Shown in pieces: positions 1 through 8,451 of a stretch of 42,703 bases of DNA (position 1 is its first letter; the number at the start of each line of letters is the position of its first letter). Both the position numbers and the translations under genes were made by a program. The DNA comes from Candidatus Latescibacterota bacterium. Lineage in GTDB: Bacteria; Latescibacterota; UBA2968; UBA8231. The stretch is from NCBI GenBank assembly GCA_009691525.1, contig SICG01000017.1, forward strand, positions 1 through 42,703, given 5' to 3'. The notes beneath the pieces were generated by a model, which did no database searches, had not been told where the DNA came from, and saw only the letters and a list, made by a program, of their open reading frames with translations.

Positions 1-531
1 AGGCGCCACCGCAGAATTGGTGAACACCGTGCGTTTGGTCCAAATCGAGCCCCCGTTTACACTTTCCTGCACCTCGTATTCCGTCGCCCCTGCCACCGCA
101 TTCCAGGTATAAGTCCAGGCCGTATTGCCGGCGGGGATATAACTCAGATCCGCCGGAGCGGTGAGGTTCGGCACGGTGCCCGGCACGTCGTAGACCCGCC
201 AGACCGGGCTGTCCGCAGAATAGATCCCGCTCACCAGCGCCTGCACCTTCCACCTGAAGGGCACCCCTGCCGGATAGTTTTCCGTCAGCTTCCAGGCCAA
301 GGTGTTCCCCGCATTGCTGACGGACTGCCAGTTGATGCCGTCGCCACTCCACCAGACCTTATATTCCTGGGCTCCGGGCACGGCCTTCCACTTAAACTGG
401 AAGTCGAGGTTTTTCGGGATATAGGTCATATCCGCCGGGGACACGAGGACCGGAGGTGGAGGGCCTTGTGCAAATGCCCCTTGCCCGAAAAGACAGACTG
501 CGATGAGGAATGCCCTGGTGATATTTTTCAT
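1..531 (-). CDS. Secreted protein with Fn3-like repeats (3' end missing)
   Basis: The first 177 codons of a minus-strand gene are present; the rest lies beyond the window start. The ATG at 529-531 opens a signal peptide (MKNITRAFLIAVCLFG, cleavage probably after AFA). Two similar modules of about 80 residues follow, each starting with a proline-rich strand and a P-A-D-x-(T/S)-Y-I-P motif. Inside each, W-x-A-V-x-G-A-x-E-Y and a later W are typical of fibronectin type III-like beta-sandwiches, including a WSGDGINW segment. I read it as an exported or cell-surface carbohydrate- or protein-binding protein. No catalytic domain is visible in this part. Its codon use looks less GC-rich than genes further right. 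The upstream gene (rhodanese) is divergent, sharing an AT-rich 155-base intergenic region. Confidence 0.75.
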   Translation of the reverse strand, partial: MKNITRAFLIAVCLFGQGAFAQGPPPPVLVSPADMTYIPKNLDFQFKWKAVPGAQEYKVWWSGDGINWQSVSNAGNTLAWKLTENYPAGVPFRWKVQALVSGIYSADSPVWRVYDVPGTVPNLTAPADLSYIPAGNTAWTYTWNAVAGATEYEVQESVNGGSIWTKRTVFTNSAVAP

Positions 532-612
532 GGGTATACACTCCTTCTATTCGTCCGAAACTGGATCTTATGATATATATTCTCTCTTGAGATATACCAA
601 AAATTGATCTGA

Positions 613-628
613 CCCATCAAATGATGGG
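613..628. promoter_or_regulatory. Perfect 7+7 palindrome in divergent intergenic region (possible operator)
   Basis: CCCATCA (613-619), two As, then TGATGGG (622-628) form a perfect inverted repeat. It lies in the AT-rich gap between the Fn3-like gene (minus) and the rhodanese gene (plus). Its size and position fit a dimeric repressor site, but no regulator gene is nearby and a short RNA hairpin is equally possible. Confidence 0.3.
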
Positions 629-686
629 GAGCAGTCCAGCCCGCCATTATGGAATATAAATAACATAACAACAATAGGTTAAATAG

Positions 687-1058
687 ATGAATCATTCAGA
701 GCGTTTTCTCAGAAACGTCGACGAGGCCCGGCGCCACATCGAGGAAACCACCGTCCAACAGATTAAGGCGCGGTTGGACCTGGGTGAAGAATTTCACCTG
801 GTGGACGTGCGGGAGGAGAGCGAATGGCAAACCGGTCACCTGCCCGGAGCCACCCATCTGGGCAAGGGCATCATCGAGCGGGATATCGAAGGAGCCATCC
901 CCGACTTGGACGCGGAGATCGTCCTGTACTGCGGGGGCGGCTACCGTTCGGCGCTGGCGGCGGAATCCCTACAAAGGATGGGTTATACCCGCGTTATCTC
1001 GATGGACGGGGGCATACGCGGCTGGAAGGAAGCAGGCTATCCGCTCGAGCAGTCCTGA
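687..1058 (+). CDS. Single-domain rhodanese-like sulfurtransferase
   Basis: This 123-residue protein is one rhodanese domain. The CDC25/rhodanese landmarks are present: LVDVREESEW (residues 38-47), GHLPGA (50-55), and the active-site loop YCGGGYRS with the catalytic cysteine at residue 82, ending in GGIRGWKEAGYP. Single-domain rhodaneses carry persulfide sulfur on this cysteine and act in sulfur transfer or cyanide and thiosulfate metabolism in the cytoplasm. No signal peptide is visible. The ATG at 687 follows an AT-rich leader with only a weak ribosome-binding site (AGGTT). The physiological partner cannot be told from context. Downstream is a palindromic intergenic repeat and a convergent gene. 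Confidence 0.88.
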   Translation: MNHSERFLRNVDEARRHIEETTVQQIKARLDLGEEFHLVDVREESEWQTGHLPGATHLGKGIIERDIEGAIPDLDAEIVLYCGGGYRSALAAESLQRMGYTRVISMDGGIRGWKEAGYPLEQS

Positions 1059-1077
1059 CCAACAGCGTCGCGGTATC

Positions 1078-1308
1078 GCGGTGGGGAGATGGCCCTGGAG
1101 GTCTTTCTCGGGAAGTGGCCGGGGAGGGAAGTCCGCGTGGCGGGGATGCGGGGTAGAGGAGCGACAGCGAGCGAGGGGGCGCAACACCCTATGGTGTTGC
1201 GGGGGCTGGGCTGTCGGGTGGCTCAGTTCATTCGACGCCGCACGCCATACGTTGGGGTGCGGCGGGACGCGCCTTGAGAAAGGCCGGAATGGGCCGCTCC
1301 CCGCCGCT
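1078..1308. repeat. GC-rich imperfect-palindromic intergenic repeat, copy A
   Basis: The left arm (1078-1112) and the reverse complement of the right arm (1271-1308) share the pattern GCGG-Y-GGGGAG...GGCCC...GGYCTTTCTC. Between them lies the 15-base core GGGAAGTCCGCGTGG (1126-1140), identical in copies C and D, then a purine-rich GGAGCGA...GAGCG block. Two extra hairpins are inserted here: GCAACACC/GGTGTTGC (1181-1200) and GCCGCAC/GTGCGGC (1237-1263). The element fills the gap between the convergent rhodanese and SMP-30 genes, and the right arm directly abuts the SMP-30 stop codon. It could be a bidirectional terminator or 3'-end element, or a miniature mobile element. Confidence 0.65.
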
Positions 1309-2346
1309 TCACGGCAACTGCGGCAACTGGTACCCGTCCTTTTTCACCTTGATCCGGTACAGCTTGCCTCCGGCGGTGATATAGAGGGTGCGGAGATCGG
1401 CGCCCCGGCCAAAGGCCACGTTGCTGGGCAGTTCCGGGGTGGGAATGTAGGACAGGTCCTGCCCCCTGGGCGAATACACGTAAATGCCGGGACGGATGGC
1501 ATCGCGCACCGCCACGTAGAGGTTGCCCTCCACGTCCACCGCCAGTCCGTCGGGGCCATCCTGGGGGTAGTAGTCGAAGAGCACCTCGCGGAATTTGGCT
1601 ATGCCGTCGGGCAGGAGATTGTACGCCAGCAGGGCCATGCGCCCCTTGTGCAGGGGCAACCCGGCCGGCCCTTGGTCCATCGCCGTGGTGCCGTTGTCGT
1701 TGCTGACCACGTAGAGGGTCCGCTGGTCGGGCGAGATACACAGTCCGTTGGGTTTGCCTGCATCGGTGATGAGGCGGTGTATGGAGCCGTCCAGGTCCAA
1801 GCGGTACACGCCCATCACCGGCTGCTCCACGGCCTCGTGACCCGCGTAGCGCGGGTCGCTGAAGTAGATGCGGCCCCGGGCATCGATGGTCAGGTCGTTG
1901 GGGGAGTTGAGCGGCTTGCCCTCAAAAAGTCCGGCGATGATCTCGGCTTTGCCGGTTTTCATGTCGGTGCGGGTCAGGCACCGGCCCCCGTAGTCGGCCC
2001 CCTCGGCGGCGAGGAGCCGGCCCTGGCTGTCGAACCTGAGGCCGTCGGCCATGCCGCTGGGCGAGCGGAAAAGCGTGACCTTGCGGGTGATGGGGTCGAA
2101 GCGCCAGATAAAGCCGGCCTGCATACCCGAGCGGCTGGTGGTGGTAATGTCGCTGAAGTAGACCGCCCCATCCGTGGCCACCGCCACCCCTCCGGTAGCG
2201 AACCCCTCCCCAAAGACCTGCTCCAGCCTGGCATCGAGGCCGACCACGCTCGGGTCGCCGCTGACCACCTGGGCCGGCAGCGGGGTCTGGGCAGAGATCG
2301 GCCCCACCCCCAGACCCAGGACCAACAAGAACAACCACACCCTCAT
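1309..2346 (-). CDS. Exported SMP-30/gluconolactonase-family lactonase
   Basis: A 345-residue six-bladed propeller of the SMP-30/gluconolaconase/LRE family, which hydrolyses sugar lactones to aldonic acids using a divalent metal. A signal peptide (MRVWLFLLVLGLG, cleavage near SAQ at 18-20) predicts periplasmic or external location. Probable metal or substrate residues are N150 in SPNDLTID, N200 in KPNGLCIS and D266 in GPDGLAVD, matching the Asn/Asn/Asp pattern of SMP-30; E47 in GEG may be the N-terminal Glu ligand. I chose the ATG at 2346 because it begins the signal peptide; upstream codons in this frame only antisense-read or shadow the next gene. It is the last gene of the operon starting at 5918, 53 bases after the preceding gene, and its stop abuts repeat copy A. 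Confidence 0.88.
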   Translation of the reverse strand: MRVWLFLLVLGLGVGPISAQTPLPAQVVSGDPSVVGLDARLEQVFGEGFATGGVAVATDGAVYFSDITTTSRSGMQAGFIWRFDPITRKVTLFRSPSGMADGLRFDSQGRLLAAEGADYGGRCLTRTDMKTGKAEIIAGLFEGKPLNSPNDLTIDARGRIYFSDPRYAGHEAVEQPVMGVYRLDLDGSIHRLITDAGKPNGLCISPDQRTLYVVSNDNGTTAMDQGPAGLPLHKGRMALLAYNLLPDGIAKFREVLFDYYPQDGPDGLAVDVEGNLYVAVRDAIRPGIYVYSPRGQDLSYIPTPELPSNVAFGRGADLRTLYITAGGKLYRIKVKKDGYQLPQLP

Positions 2347-2399
2347 CGCAAATCCCTTTCGGTCAGCAGGTGGCACCGCGCCGCGCCGGAGACCAGCCC

Positions 2400-3611
2400 T
2401 CATTGGGGTGGCCAGGGGTCCAGGCAGGAGCCGGTGGGCCGGGGGCCGGTGGGCCGCCAGCGGAACGAATCGTAGGACTGGTAGGAGAACTGCAGCCAGG
2501 GGGTCTCCACCCGGCGGTAGCCCTCGTGGCGCGAAGTGAGGGCCGCCTCCAGCACCCCACTGGTCAGCACGGTGCGCTCCACCGGGTAGGTGGGCCGGCC
2601 GCTGAGGAACATCTCCTCGAGGTTGAGGCTCAGGTAGCTGAAGTGGGAGTAGGATCCCACCGGACCCCCATGGCCCTGCGCGTAGATCTCGGTGGCCTGC
2701 ACCTGGGTTCCCACCCGCGCCGCATAGGCCAGATCGGTCACGTACCCATTGAGCATCAGGATCGCGCCTTTGGTCCCGTCGCAGTACTCGAGCAAAAAGA
2801 CCGTCGGAGTCTTGCAGTGCTCTTCCATGGTGCCGGCAGGTTTGTTCTCGATGCAGGCGCAGGCGGCCTCGGCCAATTCGCGCGACCAGCGCCCCTCGCG
2901 CGCCGCCTGCCACACCGCTTCTCCCTCCAGACAGGTCACGGCTTTGACCCCGGTCTCGCCCCCTTTGCGGCGCTCCACCATACACTGCAGCCCTTCCAGG
3001 GTGTGGAAACCGTAGATGTCCAGCCCCGAAAAGCCGATGGCAATGGCTTCGCTGATGGAGGTTTCCAGCTCGTGCTCCAGCCAGGGATTGCGCCAGCACA
3101 GCGGGATGGTGGAACCGGCCATGAAGGGAGCCCCCAGTTCTTTGGCCCGGTCGTACATCCACTTGATGTCGGGCCAGTTATAGGACAGGTGTTTGTCGTT
3201 GAAGATGGGGGCGGCCCGGCCGCTGGTGGACATCACCCCGCAGATCTGCTCCATGAAATACTTGCGCGGGAAGAGGTGCTGCTCTTTCTCGTTCCAGGCA
3301 TAGTCCCCGTGTTCGCCGATGAGCAGCACGCCGTCCACTGCCAGTTGGTCTCCACCCAGAGTGAGCGCCTTGACGATGCTGGGATAAATGGGCACCCCGT
3401 GTTCGGCGGCAATGCCGCGGCCAATATCCGCGCTTTCCCACATCGAGGCGCCGGCCACCCCGGGGAACTGATCGATGTACATGGAGGCGACTTCCACCCG
3501 CGGCTTCTGCAGCCCCTCATCGGTGGGAAACCCCTTGAGGAATTTGGTGACGATCACATCGGCGTGGGAAAGGGCCCGGTACTCGGTGATGATGGCGGCG
3601 ATCTTTTTCAT
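2400..3611 (-). CDS. Conserved protein of unknown function, Gfo/Idh-like layout
   Basis: A 403-residue protein I cannot name. The N-terminal third alternates hydrophobic strands and helices like a Rossmann fold (KKIAAIITEYR..., then VEVASMYIDQF, then AVDGVLLIGEHGDY near residue 95-105). The second half has a conserved-looking PFMAGSTIPLCWR segment, a cysteine-rich stretch (EAACACIE) and a helix-strand region. The overall plan resembles a nucleotide-binding oxidoreductase of Gfo/Idh/MocA type, but no EKP signature and no clean GxGxxG motif are visible, so cofactor binding is unproven. It lies 13 bases downstream of the UxuA-like gene and upstream of the lactonase, so a role in the same sugar-acid pathway is inferred. 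The C-terminus is proline-rich (RWRPTGPRPTG). Confidence 0.6.
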   Translation of the reverse strand: MKKIAAIITEYRALSHADVIVTKFLKGFPTDEGLQKPRVEVASMYIDQFPGVAGASMWESADIGRGIAAEHGVPIYPSIVKALTLGGDQLAVDGVLLIGEHGDYAWNEKEQHLFPRKYFMEQICGVMSTSGRAAPIFNDKHLSYNWPDIKWMYDRAKELGAPFMAGSTIPLCWRNPWLEHELETSISEAIAIGFSGLDIYGFHTLEGLQCMVERRKGGETGVKAVTCLEGEAVWQAAREGRWSRELAEAACACIENKPAGTMEEHCKTPTVFLLEYCDGTKGAILMLNGYVTDLAYAARVGTQVQATEIYAQGHGGPVGSYSHFSYLSLNLEEMFLSGRPTYPVERTVLTSGVLEAALTSRHEGYRRVETPWLQFSYQSYDSFRWRPTGPRPTGSCLDPWPPQ

Positions 3612-3624
3612 TTCTAGCGCCTTT

Positions 3625-4578
3625 TCAAAGAGTGGCCAGGGCCGCCAGCAGGGCCTTGAGATACCCCACCGAATAGGCCAACCCCTGCTCCACCAGGGGG
3701 CCGTCCCCCTCGATGGCGGGGATGTGATCCGGATTGATACAGCCGGAGAAACCCACCCGCTTGAGTTCGAGCAGGATCTTGAAGGGGTTCAGGTCGCCGT
3801 CGTCGAGCAGCACCTCCTCGAAGGCACCAGCCGTGGCCAGGCTGCCGCGCACGTTGCGCAGGTGGATCATGAAGATACGGCCCTTGCGACCGTAGTTGTG
3901 CAACTCGTCGAGGACCAGGCCGGGGCCGCCGGCCTCGGCCCGGGTGCCGCAGCAGTACAGGTACCCCACACTGCGGCTGGGAAAGGCGTCGATGACCCGG
4001 TGATACCCCAGGCCACCCAGGGGGGTTTCCACATTGGGAGTGTCCGAAGGGTGGATGGCCAGCTTCACCCCGCACTGCTCGGCGATGGGCACCAGCTGGC
4101 TGTAGGCCAGGGAGAAGCGCTCCCACCACTTTTCCAGCTCCTCGGGAGAGGGGATGGCGACCTGCGGGCGGGCCAGGGTCTCCCCCCGCGAGCGGTACCC
4201 ACCCCGATGCGTCGACCGGTACGCCCGCATCTGCTGGGGGAAGGTATCCCCCTCGAAGCGCTGCCGGGCAATGGGCAGGCCGGCCTCACCAAAGACCCGC
4301 AGGGCCTCGCAGGAATTGGCTAGCTCCTTGTCGCCGGCCTTGCGGCCCTGGACAAATTTCTCGGTCAGATCTGGCAGGGTGACCCGGTTGATCTCCAGGC
4401 CGTAGGAGCTCAGCTTCTTTTTGATCTTGAGCAGCGCGTCCAGGTCGGGGTACCCCTGCTCCTTCACCCCGGGGAAGTACCCGCCGTTGCCAAAGTCCAG
4501 GCAATCGACGCCCAGTTGGGTCACTTTTTTTAGATAGCTGTCGGACAGATCGCCGTGCCACACCGATATCTTGAACAT
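3625..4578 (-). CDS. Mannonate dehydratase (UxuA)-like TIM-barrel protein
   Basis: A 317-residue TIM-barrel protein of the xylose-isomerase-like superfamily, closest by motif to mannonate dehydratase, which dehydrates D-mannonate to 2-keto-3-deoxygluconate. The Mn-site pattern is present: H176 in IHPSDTP, C209/C210 in CCGT, H239 in IHLRNVRG and D284 in NPDHIP. The DDGDLN segment (259-264) corresponds to the acidic loop of the family. The canonical HPDDPP reads HPSDTP here, so substrate specificity may differ. I chose the ATG at 4578 because GAGGAG sits eight bases upstream; the frame stays open upstream but only shadows the next gene. It follows the amidohydrolase by 23 bases, which fits an isomerase-to-dehydratase hexuronate route. 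It is shorter than E. coli UxuA (about 394). Confidence 0.75.
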   Translation of the reverse strand: MFKISVWHGDLSDSYLKKVTQLGVDCLDFGNGGYFPGVKEQGYPDLDALLKIKKKLSSYGLEINRVTLPDLTEKFVQGRKAGDKELANSCEALRVFGEAGLPIARQRFEGDTFPQQMRAYRSTHRGGYRSRGETLARPQVAIPSPEELEKWWERFSLAYSQLVPIAEQCGVKLAIHPSDTPNVETPLGGLGYHRVIDAFPSRSVGYLYCCGTRAEAGGPGLVLDELHNYGRKGRIFMIHLRNVRGSLATAGAFEEVLLDDGDLNPFKILLELKRVGFSGCINPDHIPAIEGDGPLVEQGLAYSVGYLKALLAALATL

Positions 4579-4601
4579 CTCGTTCTCCTCGTTGACAGTC
4601 G

Positions 4602-5918
4602 TCAGCGTTTCCAGTTGGCCAGGGTGCCTTCGTAGTCGAACAATTCCCGCGCATTGCCCCGCATCAGCCGCTCCACCAGCACCGGCACCTCCCTGGGGGT
4701 CAGCCAGCCCTCGGCCACCAGCTCGTTGAGGACCTGGGCCAAGCCGCGCCGGGCAATGCGCGCGTGGCCGGGCACCAACTCCACGGGCATGTAGTCCCCG
4801 CCAAAGGTGAGCAGTTTGTTGGCCGGCACCGCCATCAGGAATTCCTTCACAAAGCGCACCCCAGCCAGCGGGTTGATGATCCAGGCCCAGCACATATCGA
4901 TGTACGCGTTGGCATAGTGCTTGGCGATGGCAATGGCCTCGTCCTGGTACGGATAGGTGATGTGCATGATCACAAAGGGGGTGTCCGGGTGCTGGCGCAG
5001 CAACTCGCACATATCGCCGGCATTGTGGCGTAGCCGGTGCAAGGGCATGTTGCTGTGGCCGGCGTAGTACCCGGTGTGCAACTTGACCGGCAGTTTGTAC
5101 TCGGTGGCTTTGCGCACGCAGTAGTGGAAGAGGTGGTCCTGGATGGCCTTGTGCCCGGCTTCATTCAGCTTGGCCGGATCGCGCAGGTACTGCTCGAAGA
5201 GCGGGGCCGCCTCCTGGGCGCTCACCTGGGCGTAATCCAGCTTGCGACCGTACGCGCTCTGGTTCTTGACCGCGATGGCCCGTGGGCCGTAGGTGGCAAA
5301 ACACCAGTCGATGACCTGGTGCCAATCTTGTAGAGAGCGCACCTCGCGATTCGCTAGTTTGGCCACGTAGGGCAGGTCCAGCCCGGTGCTGAGGCGCACG
5401 AAACTCAGGTCCTGACACAGCAACTCCGGCTGGGCGGTCTCCATGAAGAGGCCCTCTTCCAGAGAGTTGACCTGGCAGTGCTCAACCAGGGCGACCTCTT
5501 TGAGCACGTGTTGATAATATCCCGGCTTGATCAGGGCAGCGACCCGGTCCGAGACCTCCTGCACGGTGTCGGCACTCAGATCGTCGATCCCGTAGAGCAT
5601 ACGCACCGACTCGCGCACATTCTGGAGATAACCGGTATGCCGGGCCCGCTCGTAGTACTTGCCCACCAGTTTCCACTTGTCCTTGGGGGAGAGGTCCGGG
5701 CGGAAGAATTGCTGGTAGTCGGCCGGCGGCAGGCCAGCCACCACCAGATCCGCGTCGGCGTAGTGGCTCAGCAACACACTGAAATCCTTGAGCGCCCGTT
5801 CGGGCCGGGCAGCCTTCTCCGGACCCTTCAGGCGGGTGGATTCCTCCAGCAGGTGTTCGTGGGTGTCGACAAAGGGGGTCTCTTCGACCAGTTGGGTGAT
5901 CTCTTCGGCGAGGCTCAT
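4602..5918 (-). CDS. Amidohydrolase-superfamily metalloenzyme (Amidohydro_2, uronate-isomerase-like)
   Basis: A 438-residue (beta/alpha)8 metal-dependent hydrolase or isomerase. The N-terminal metal motif is VDTHEHL (H20, H22). A strand-5 histidine lies in VKLHTGYYAG, the strand-6 segment is VIMHITYPY, and the final aspartate is in LTFGGDY. The TP-x-VDTHEHL start, the length and the long helical insert after the first strand resemble the uronate isomerase branch of the superfamily, while the C-terminal half matches Amidohydro_2 proteins. First gene of the operon with a UxuA-like enzyme, so an isomerase of a uronate or related sugar acid is a reasonable inference; a decarboxylase or lactonase cannot be excluded. 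Start supported by AGGAG four bases before the ATG. Confidence 0.75.
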   Translation of the reverse strand: MSLAEEITQLVEETPFVDTHEHLLEESTRLKGPEKAARPERALKDFSVLLSHYADADLVVAGLPPADYQQFFRPDLSPKDKWKLVGKYYERARHTGYLQNVRESVRMLYGIDDLSADTVQEVSDRVAALIKPGYYQHVLKEVALVEHCQVNSLEEGLFMETAQPELLCQDLSFVRLSTGLDLPYVAKLANREVRSLQDWHQVIDWCFATYGPRAIAVKNQSAYGRKLDYAQVSAQEAAPLFEQYLRDPAKLNEAGHKAIQDHLFHYCVRKATEYKLPVKLHTGYYAGHSNMPLHRLRHNAGDMCELLRQHPDTPFVIMHITYPYQDEAIAIAKHYANAYIDMCWAWIINPLAGVRFVKEFLMAVPANKLLTFGGDYMPVELVPGHARIARRGLAQVLNELVAEGWLTPREVPVLVERLMRGNARELFDYEGTLANWKR

Positions 5919-5996
5919 AGGACTCCTGGGGGTTGGCGTGGCGGCCCCAATATATCAATTTTCCCGAGTGCTATCCATCGGGAGAAGGAGGAGGCG

Positions 5997-6410
5997 ATGA
6001 GCGGAGGGAAGTACTGTTTTGAGCTGGAACTGGGCGTGCGCGACTACGAGTGCGACCTGCAGGGGGTGGTCAACAACGCGGTGTACCTCAACTACCTGGA
6101 GCACACCCGGCACGAGTACCTCAAAAGCCTGGGGCTGGATTTCGCCGGCCTGCACCAACAGGGCTGGGACCTGGTGCTGACCCGCTGCGAGCTGGATTAC
6201 CGATCTCCCCTGCGCAGCGGCGATCGCTTTGTGGTGCGCCTGCGGCTGGAGCGCGAGAGTCGGCTGCGCTTTGCCTTTTTGCAGGAGATCTACCGCCTCC
6301 CCGACCAACGCCTGGTGCTGCAGGCCAAAGCCATCGGCACCGGCCTGATCCAGGGCCGCCCCGCCCTACCCCCGGAGTTGCAGGCGCTCCTCGAAAGAGG
6401 AACCGTTTAG
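5997..6410 (+). CDS. Acyl-CoA thioesterase, 4HBT/YbgC-FadM hotdog family
   Basis: A 137-residue single hotdog domain. The signature RDYECDLQGVVNNAVYLNYLEHTR places the catalytic aspartate at D20, followed by the long hotdog helix; VVNN replaces the more usual VVHH, as in FadM-type members. These enzymes hydrolyse acyl-CoA thioesters in the cytoplasm. The ATG at 5997 has an excellent ribosome-binding site (GGAGAAGGAGGAGG); the frame is open further upstream but that part reads antisense through the amidohydrolase gene. Transcribed alone, divergent from the sugar-acid operon. Repeat copy B begins immediately after its TAG stop. Confidence 0.88.
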   Translation: MSGGKYCFELELGVRDYECDLQGVVNNAVYLNYLEHTRHEYLKSLGLDFAGLHQQGWDLVLTRCELDYRSPLRSGDRFVVRLRLERESRLRFAFLQEIYRLPDQRLVLQAKAIGTGLIQGRPALPPELQALLERGTV

Positions 6411-6468
6411 CGGCGGGGAGATGACCACTATCCTTTGCTGGGGAGAGGATCGGGGCGACGCCACTCGT
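6411..6468. repeat. Short member of the intergenic palindromic repeat, copy B
   Basis: Starts at the base after the thioesterase stop with CGGCGGGGAGATGACC, the same left arm as copy C, and ends with GATCGGGGCGACGCC, a weak inverted counterpart. The core and purine block of the longer copies are absent, so this is either an internally deleted copy or a solo arm. It fills the whole 58-base gap between two convergent genes, consistent with a shared terminator. Confidence 0.5.
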
Positions 6469-6939
6469 TCAGGCCGTGATCTTCAGATTTGTCCCCTGCA
6501 ACACCACCTGCGCCTTGGGCAGGTCCTTTTTGGCCGGTCCCTTGGTCACCTTGCCGGTGGCGTCGTACCTGGAGCCGTGGCAGGGGCAGACGATGACCCC
6601 GCTGGCATTGGGCACCGGCACCTGGCAGCCGCTGTGAGTACAGGTCGAAGAAAATGCCGTATAGGTGGAGGTGCTCGACCGGACCACGATCAACTTGGCC
6701 CCGTTCTGGGTCACCTTCACCGCACCGCCCACCTTTTTCAGCGCCGCATTGGTCTTGGCGTTCAGGTCCAGGGTGAGGGTGGTGACGGCCGTTTTGGCCG
6801 CAGGGTCTTCGGCCTCGCTAGAGGCCGCCGTCGGCGCCTCCGCGCAGCTTTCGAGCACCAGGGTCAGCAGCGAGCCGCTCAGCACCACCTGCGCTGACCT
6901 GAGGGCAAAAGCTCTGCGGTCCAGCAATTCGTTTTCCAA
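6469..6939 (-). CDS. Exported Rieske [2Fe-2S] protein
   Basis: A small Rieske protein (156 residues from the TTG at 6937-6939). Box I is CTHSGC and box II CPCHGS, giving cluster ligands C100, H102, C118 and H121 and a probable C105-C120 disulfide, as in high-potential bc1/arsenite-oxidase-type Rieske proteins. The N-terminus has a twin-arginine-like LDRRAFAL motif before a hydrophobic stretch ending in SC, suggesting Tat export and perhaps lipid anchoring, though the residue before Ser (E) is poor for a lipobox. I prefer the TTG because AAAGGAG lies seven bases upstream of it; an in-frame ATG at 6967-6969 would add ten residues and has no good ribosome site. Third gene of the 10575-6469 operon. 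No cytochrome b or oxidase subunit is adjacent, so the redox partner is unknown. Confidence 0.85.
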   Translation of the reverse strand: MENELLDRRAFALRSAQVVLSGSLLTLVLESCAEAPTAASSEAEDPAAKTAVTTLTLDLNAKTNAALKKVGGAVKVTQNGAKLIVVRSSTSTYTAFSSTCTHSGCQVPVPNASGVIVCPCHGSRYDATGKVTKGPAKKDLPKAQVVLQGTNLKITA

Positions 6940-7010
6940 GATTCTTCTCCTTTGATAGGCTGGTTGCATGTTGTCCTTGCCGACGCTGGGTACAAGCGAG
7001 GGTTCCGGTG

Positions 7011-8423
7011 TCAGGGCACCGGCAGGACATGCAGTGTATAACGCTGGCTGACCGTCTCCCCCTGCTCGTCATCGGCTTCGATCTCCACCTCCACCTCTCC
7101 CACCTCTTCCGGCGTTCCCCAGACCAGCCCGGACCCGGCATCCACCTGCAACCACCCAGGACCTCTCACCAGTCGGTAGCGCAGCGACCCACCACTCTGG
7201 TTGAAGTCGGCACGGGCCGGGTAGCGGTATTGGGCGCCGACAAATTCTTCGACCACCGGGGAGCTGAGGAAACACAACCCGGGAATCTCCAGGCACCACA
7301 CATCATTGGTCAGCGGCCAGGAATTGCCCCCCACCACCCACAATTTACCGCTGAAGACGTAAGCCGACAATTCGTGCCGGGCTGACCAGCCTTCGGGACA
7401 GGCCAATTCCCGCCAGTGCACCCCGTCGGCCGAGTACCAGGTGTCAGCAAAGTTGTTCCAGGTGGGTTCGGCGCGAAACCCGCCCAGCAGCCAGAGCCGG
7501 TTTCCGTAGCTCAGGGCCGTGCTCCAGATCCGCCCTGGCCAGGGCGCCTCGCCCACCACCTGGGTCCAGTTCCTGCCGTCCGGGGAGCGCCAAACCTCGC
7601 GGTACGCCTTGAAAGGATGGTAAGTGGTGATCCCCCCGCCCACCAGCCACAGTTGGTCGCGATGCACCGCCAGCATGCCAAAGACCTGCCGGGGAGACCA
7701 GGGCGCCTTGGCGGTCTCCAGAGTCCATTCCGCGCCGTCAGTCGAAGACCACACGTCGTTGTGCAATGCCCCGTTGCTCTTGCCGCCCAGCACCCACATG
7801 CGGCCGGCAAAAACCGCTCCGCCCGCGGCGTACCGCCCCTTCCACGGGGTCTGGTCGTTCACCTTTTCCCAGTCTGCCCCATCAGCCGAGGCAAAGAGGG
7901 TGCCCTCGTTGTCGGCCACCCACATCCGCCCCTCGTACACCCAGTTCACCGGAATGTTGATGCCGCTCTGGGAGGGAATCTCCCCTTCCTGGCGCCACTC
8001 CACCCCATCTGCCGAACTCCACACGTCGCCCCCCAGGCCTGGGGTGTACCCGCCCAAAAGCCACATGCGCTCCCTGAAGACCACCTCCCCGGCCGAGTCC
8101 CGCGCCGACCAGGGGGCATGTTCCTGCACCCGCACCCAGGTGGGGGTGGAATGGGCGCGGACCACCTTCACCTCGTACCCGCCCGGCTCCACCCGCAGCA
8201 CGTTGCGCCCCACCTGCAGGGGCACCGGGCTGGAGGGCTGGCCGCTAGTCGCGGGCGTCTCGTTGACCCGTAGCGCCACACCTGGGTCGCCGGCCTCAGC
8301 GGTGAGGGATACCGCAGCGACGCTATGGGGAACATACACGGTATACTGCCGGCGGCCCGGACTGAATCCGGGCGAGAGTTTGCCCGGGCTGATGGCCAGG
8401 GCTTTCAGGCTGGGTTGATCCAT
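7011..8423 (-). CDS. Kelch-type beta-propeller protein with cadherin-like N-terminal domain
   Basis: 470 residues. Residues about 5-85 look like a cadherin-like beta-sandwich (L-x-x-L-x-I-S-P-G-x-L-x-P-x-F-S start, QYTVYVPHS, then [17 protein letters not shown]). Residues about 95-370 hold at least five Kelch-like repeats, each with a hydrophobic strand ending in W-(L/V)-x-G-G and a following (D/E)-V-W-x-S-x-D-G-x-x-W motif. Residues 380-470 form a putative-Ig domain ([18 protein letters not shown]). No signal peptide is visible, although these domains are usually extracellular; an export signal may be non-classical or the start may be wrong, but AAGGAGGT six bases before the ATG supports it strongly. 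It sits 28 bases after the DUF455/ATP-grasp gene and upstream of the Rieske gene. No catalytic residues recognised. Confidence 0.75.
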   Translation of the reverse strand: MDQPSLKALAISPGKLSPGFSPGRRQYTVYVPHSVAAVSLTAEAGDPGVALRVNETPATSGQPSSPVPLQVGRNVLRVEPGGYEVKVVRAHSTPTWVRVQEHAPWSARDSAGEVVFRERMWLLGGYTPGLGGDVWSSADGVEWRQEGEIPSQSGINIPVNWVYEGRMWVADNEGTLFASADGADWEKVNDQTPWKGRYAAGGAVFAGRMWVLGGKSNGALHNDVWSSTDGAEWTLETAKAPWSPRQVFGMLAVHRDQLWLVGGGITTYHPFKAYREVWRSPDGRNWTQVVGEAPWPGRIWSTALSYGNRLWLLGGFRAEPTWNNFADTWYSADGVHWRELACPEGWSARHELSAYVFSGKLWVVGGNSWPLTNDVWCLEIPGLCFLSSPVVEEFVGAQYRYPARADFNQSGGSLRYRLVRGPGWLQVDAGSGLVWGTPEEVGEVEVEIEADDEQGETVSQRYTLHVLPVP

Positions 8424-8451
8424 GGAGACCTCCTTCTCGCCCTATCGGCGA

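Noticed and set aside
1181..1263. Hairpins inside repeat copy A as independent small RNA genes
   Set aside because: They have no promoter-like sequence and lie within the repeat; RNA-seq would be needed to claim an sRNA.
784..2475. Long plus-strand open frame of 563 codons across the rhodanese tail and the SMP-30 gene
   Set aside because: Antisense and out-of-frame shadow of the high-GC genes. The translated sequence is repetitive in Gly, Arg and Pro with no family motif.
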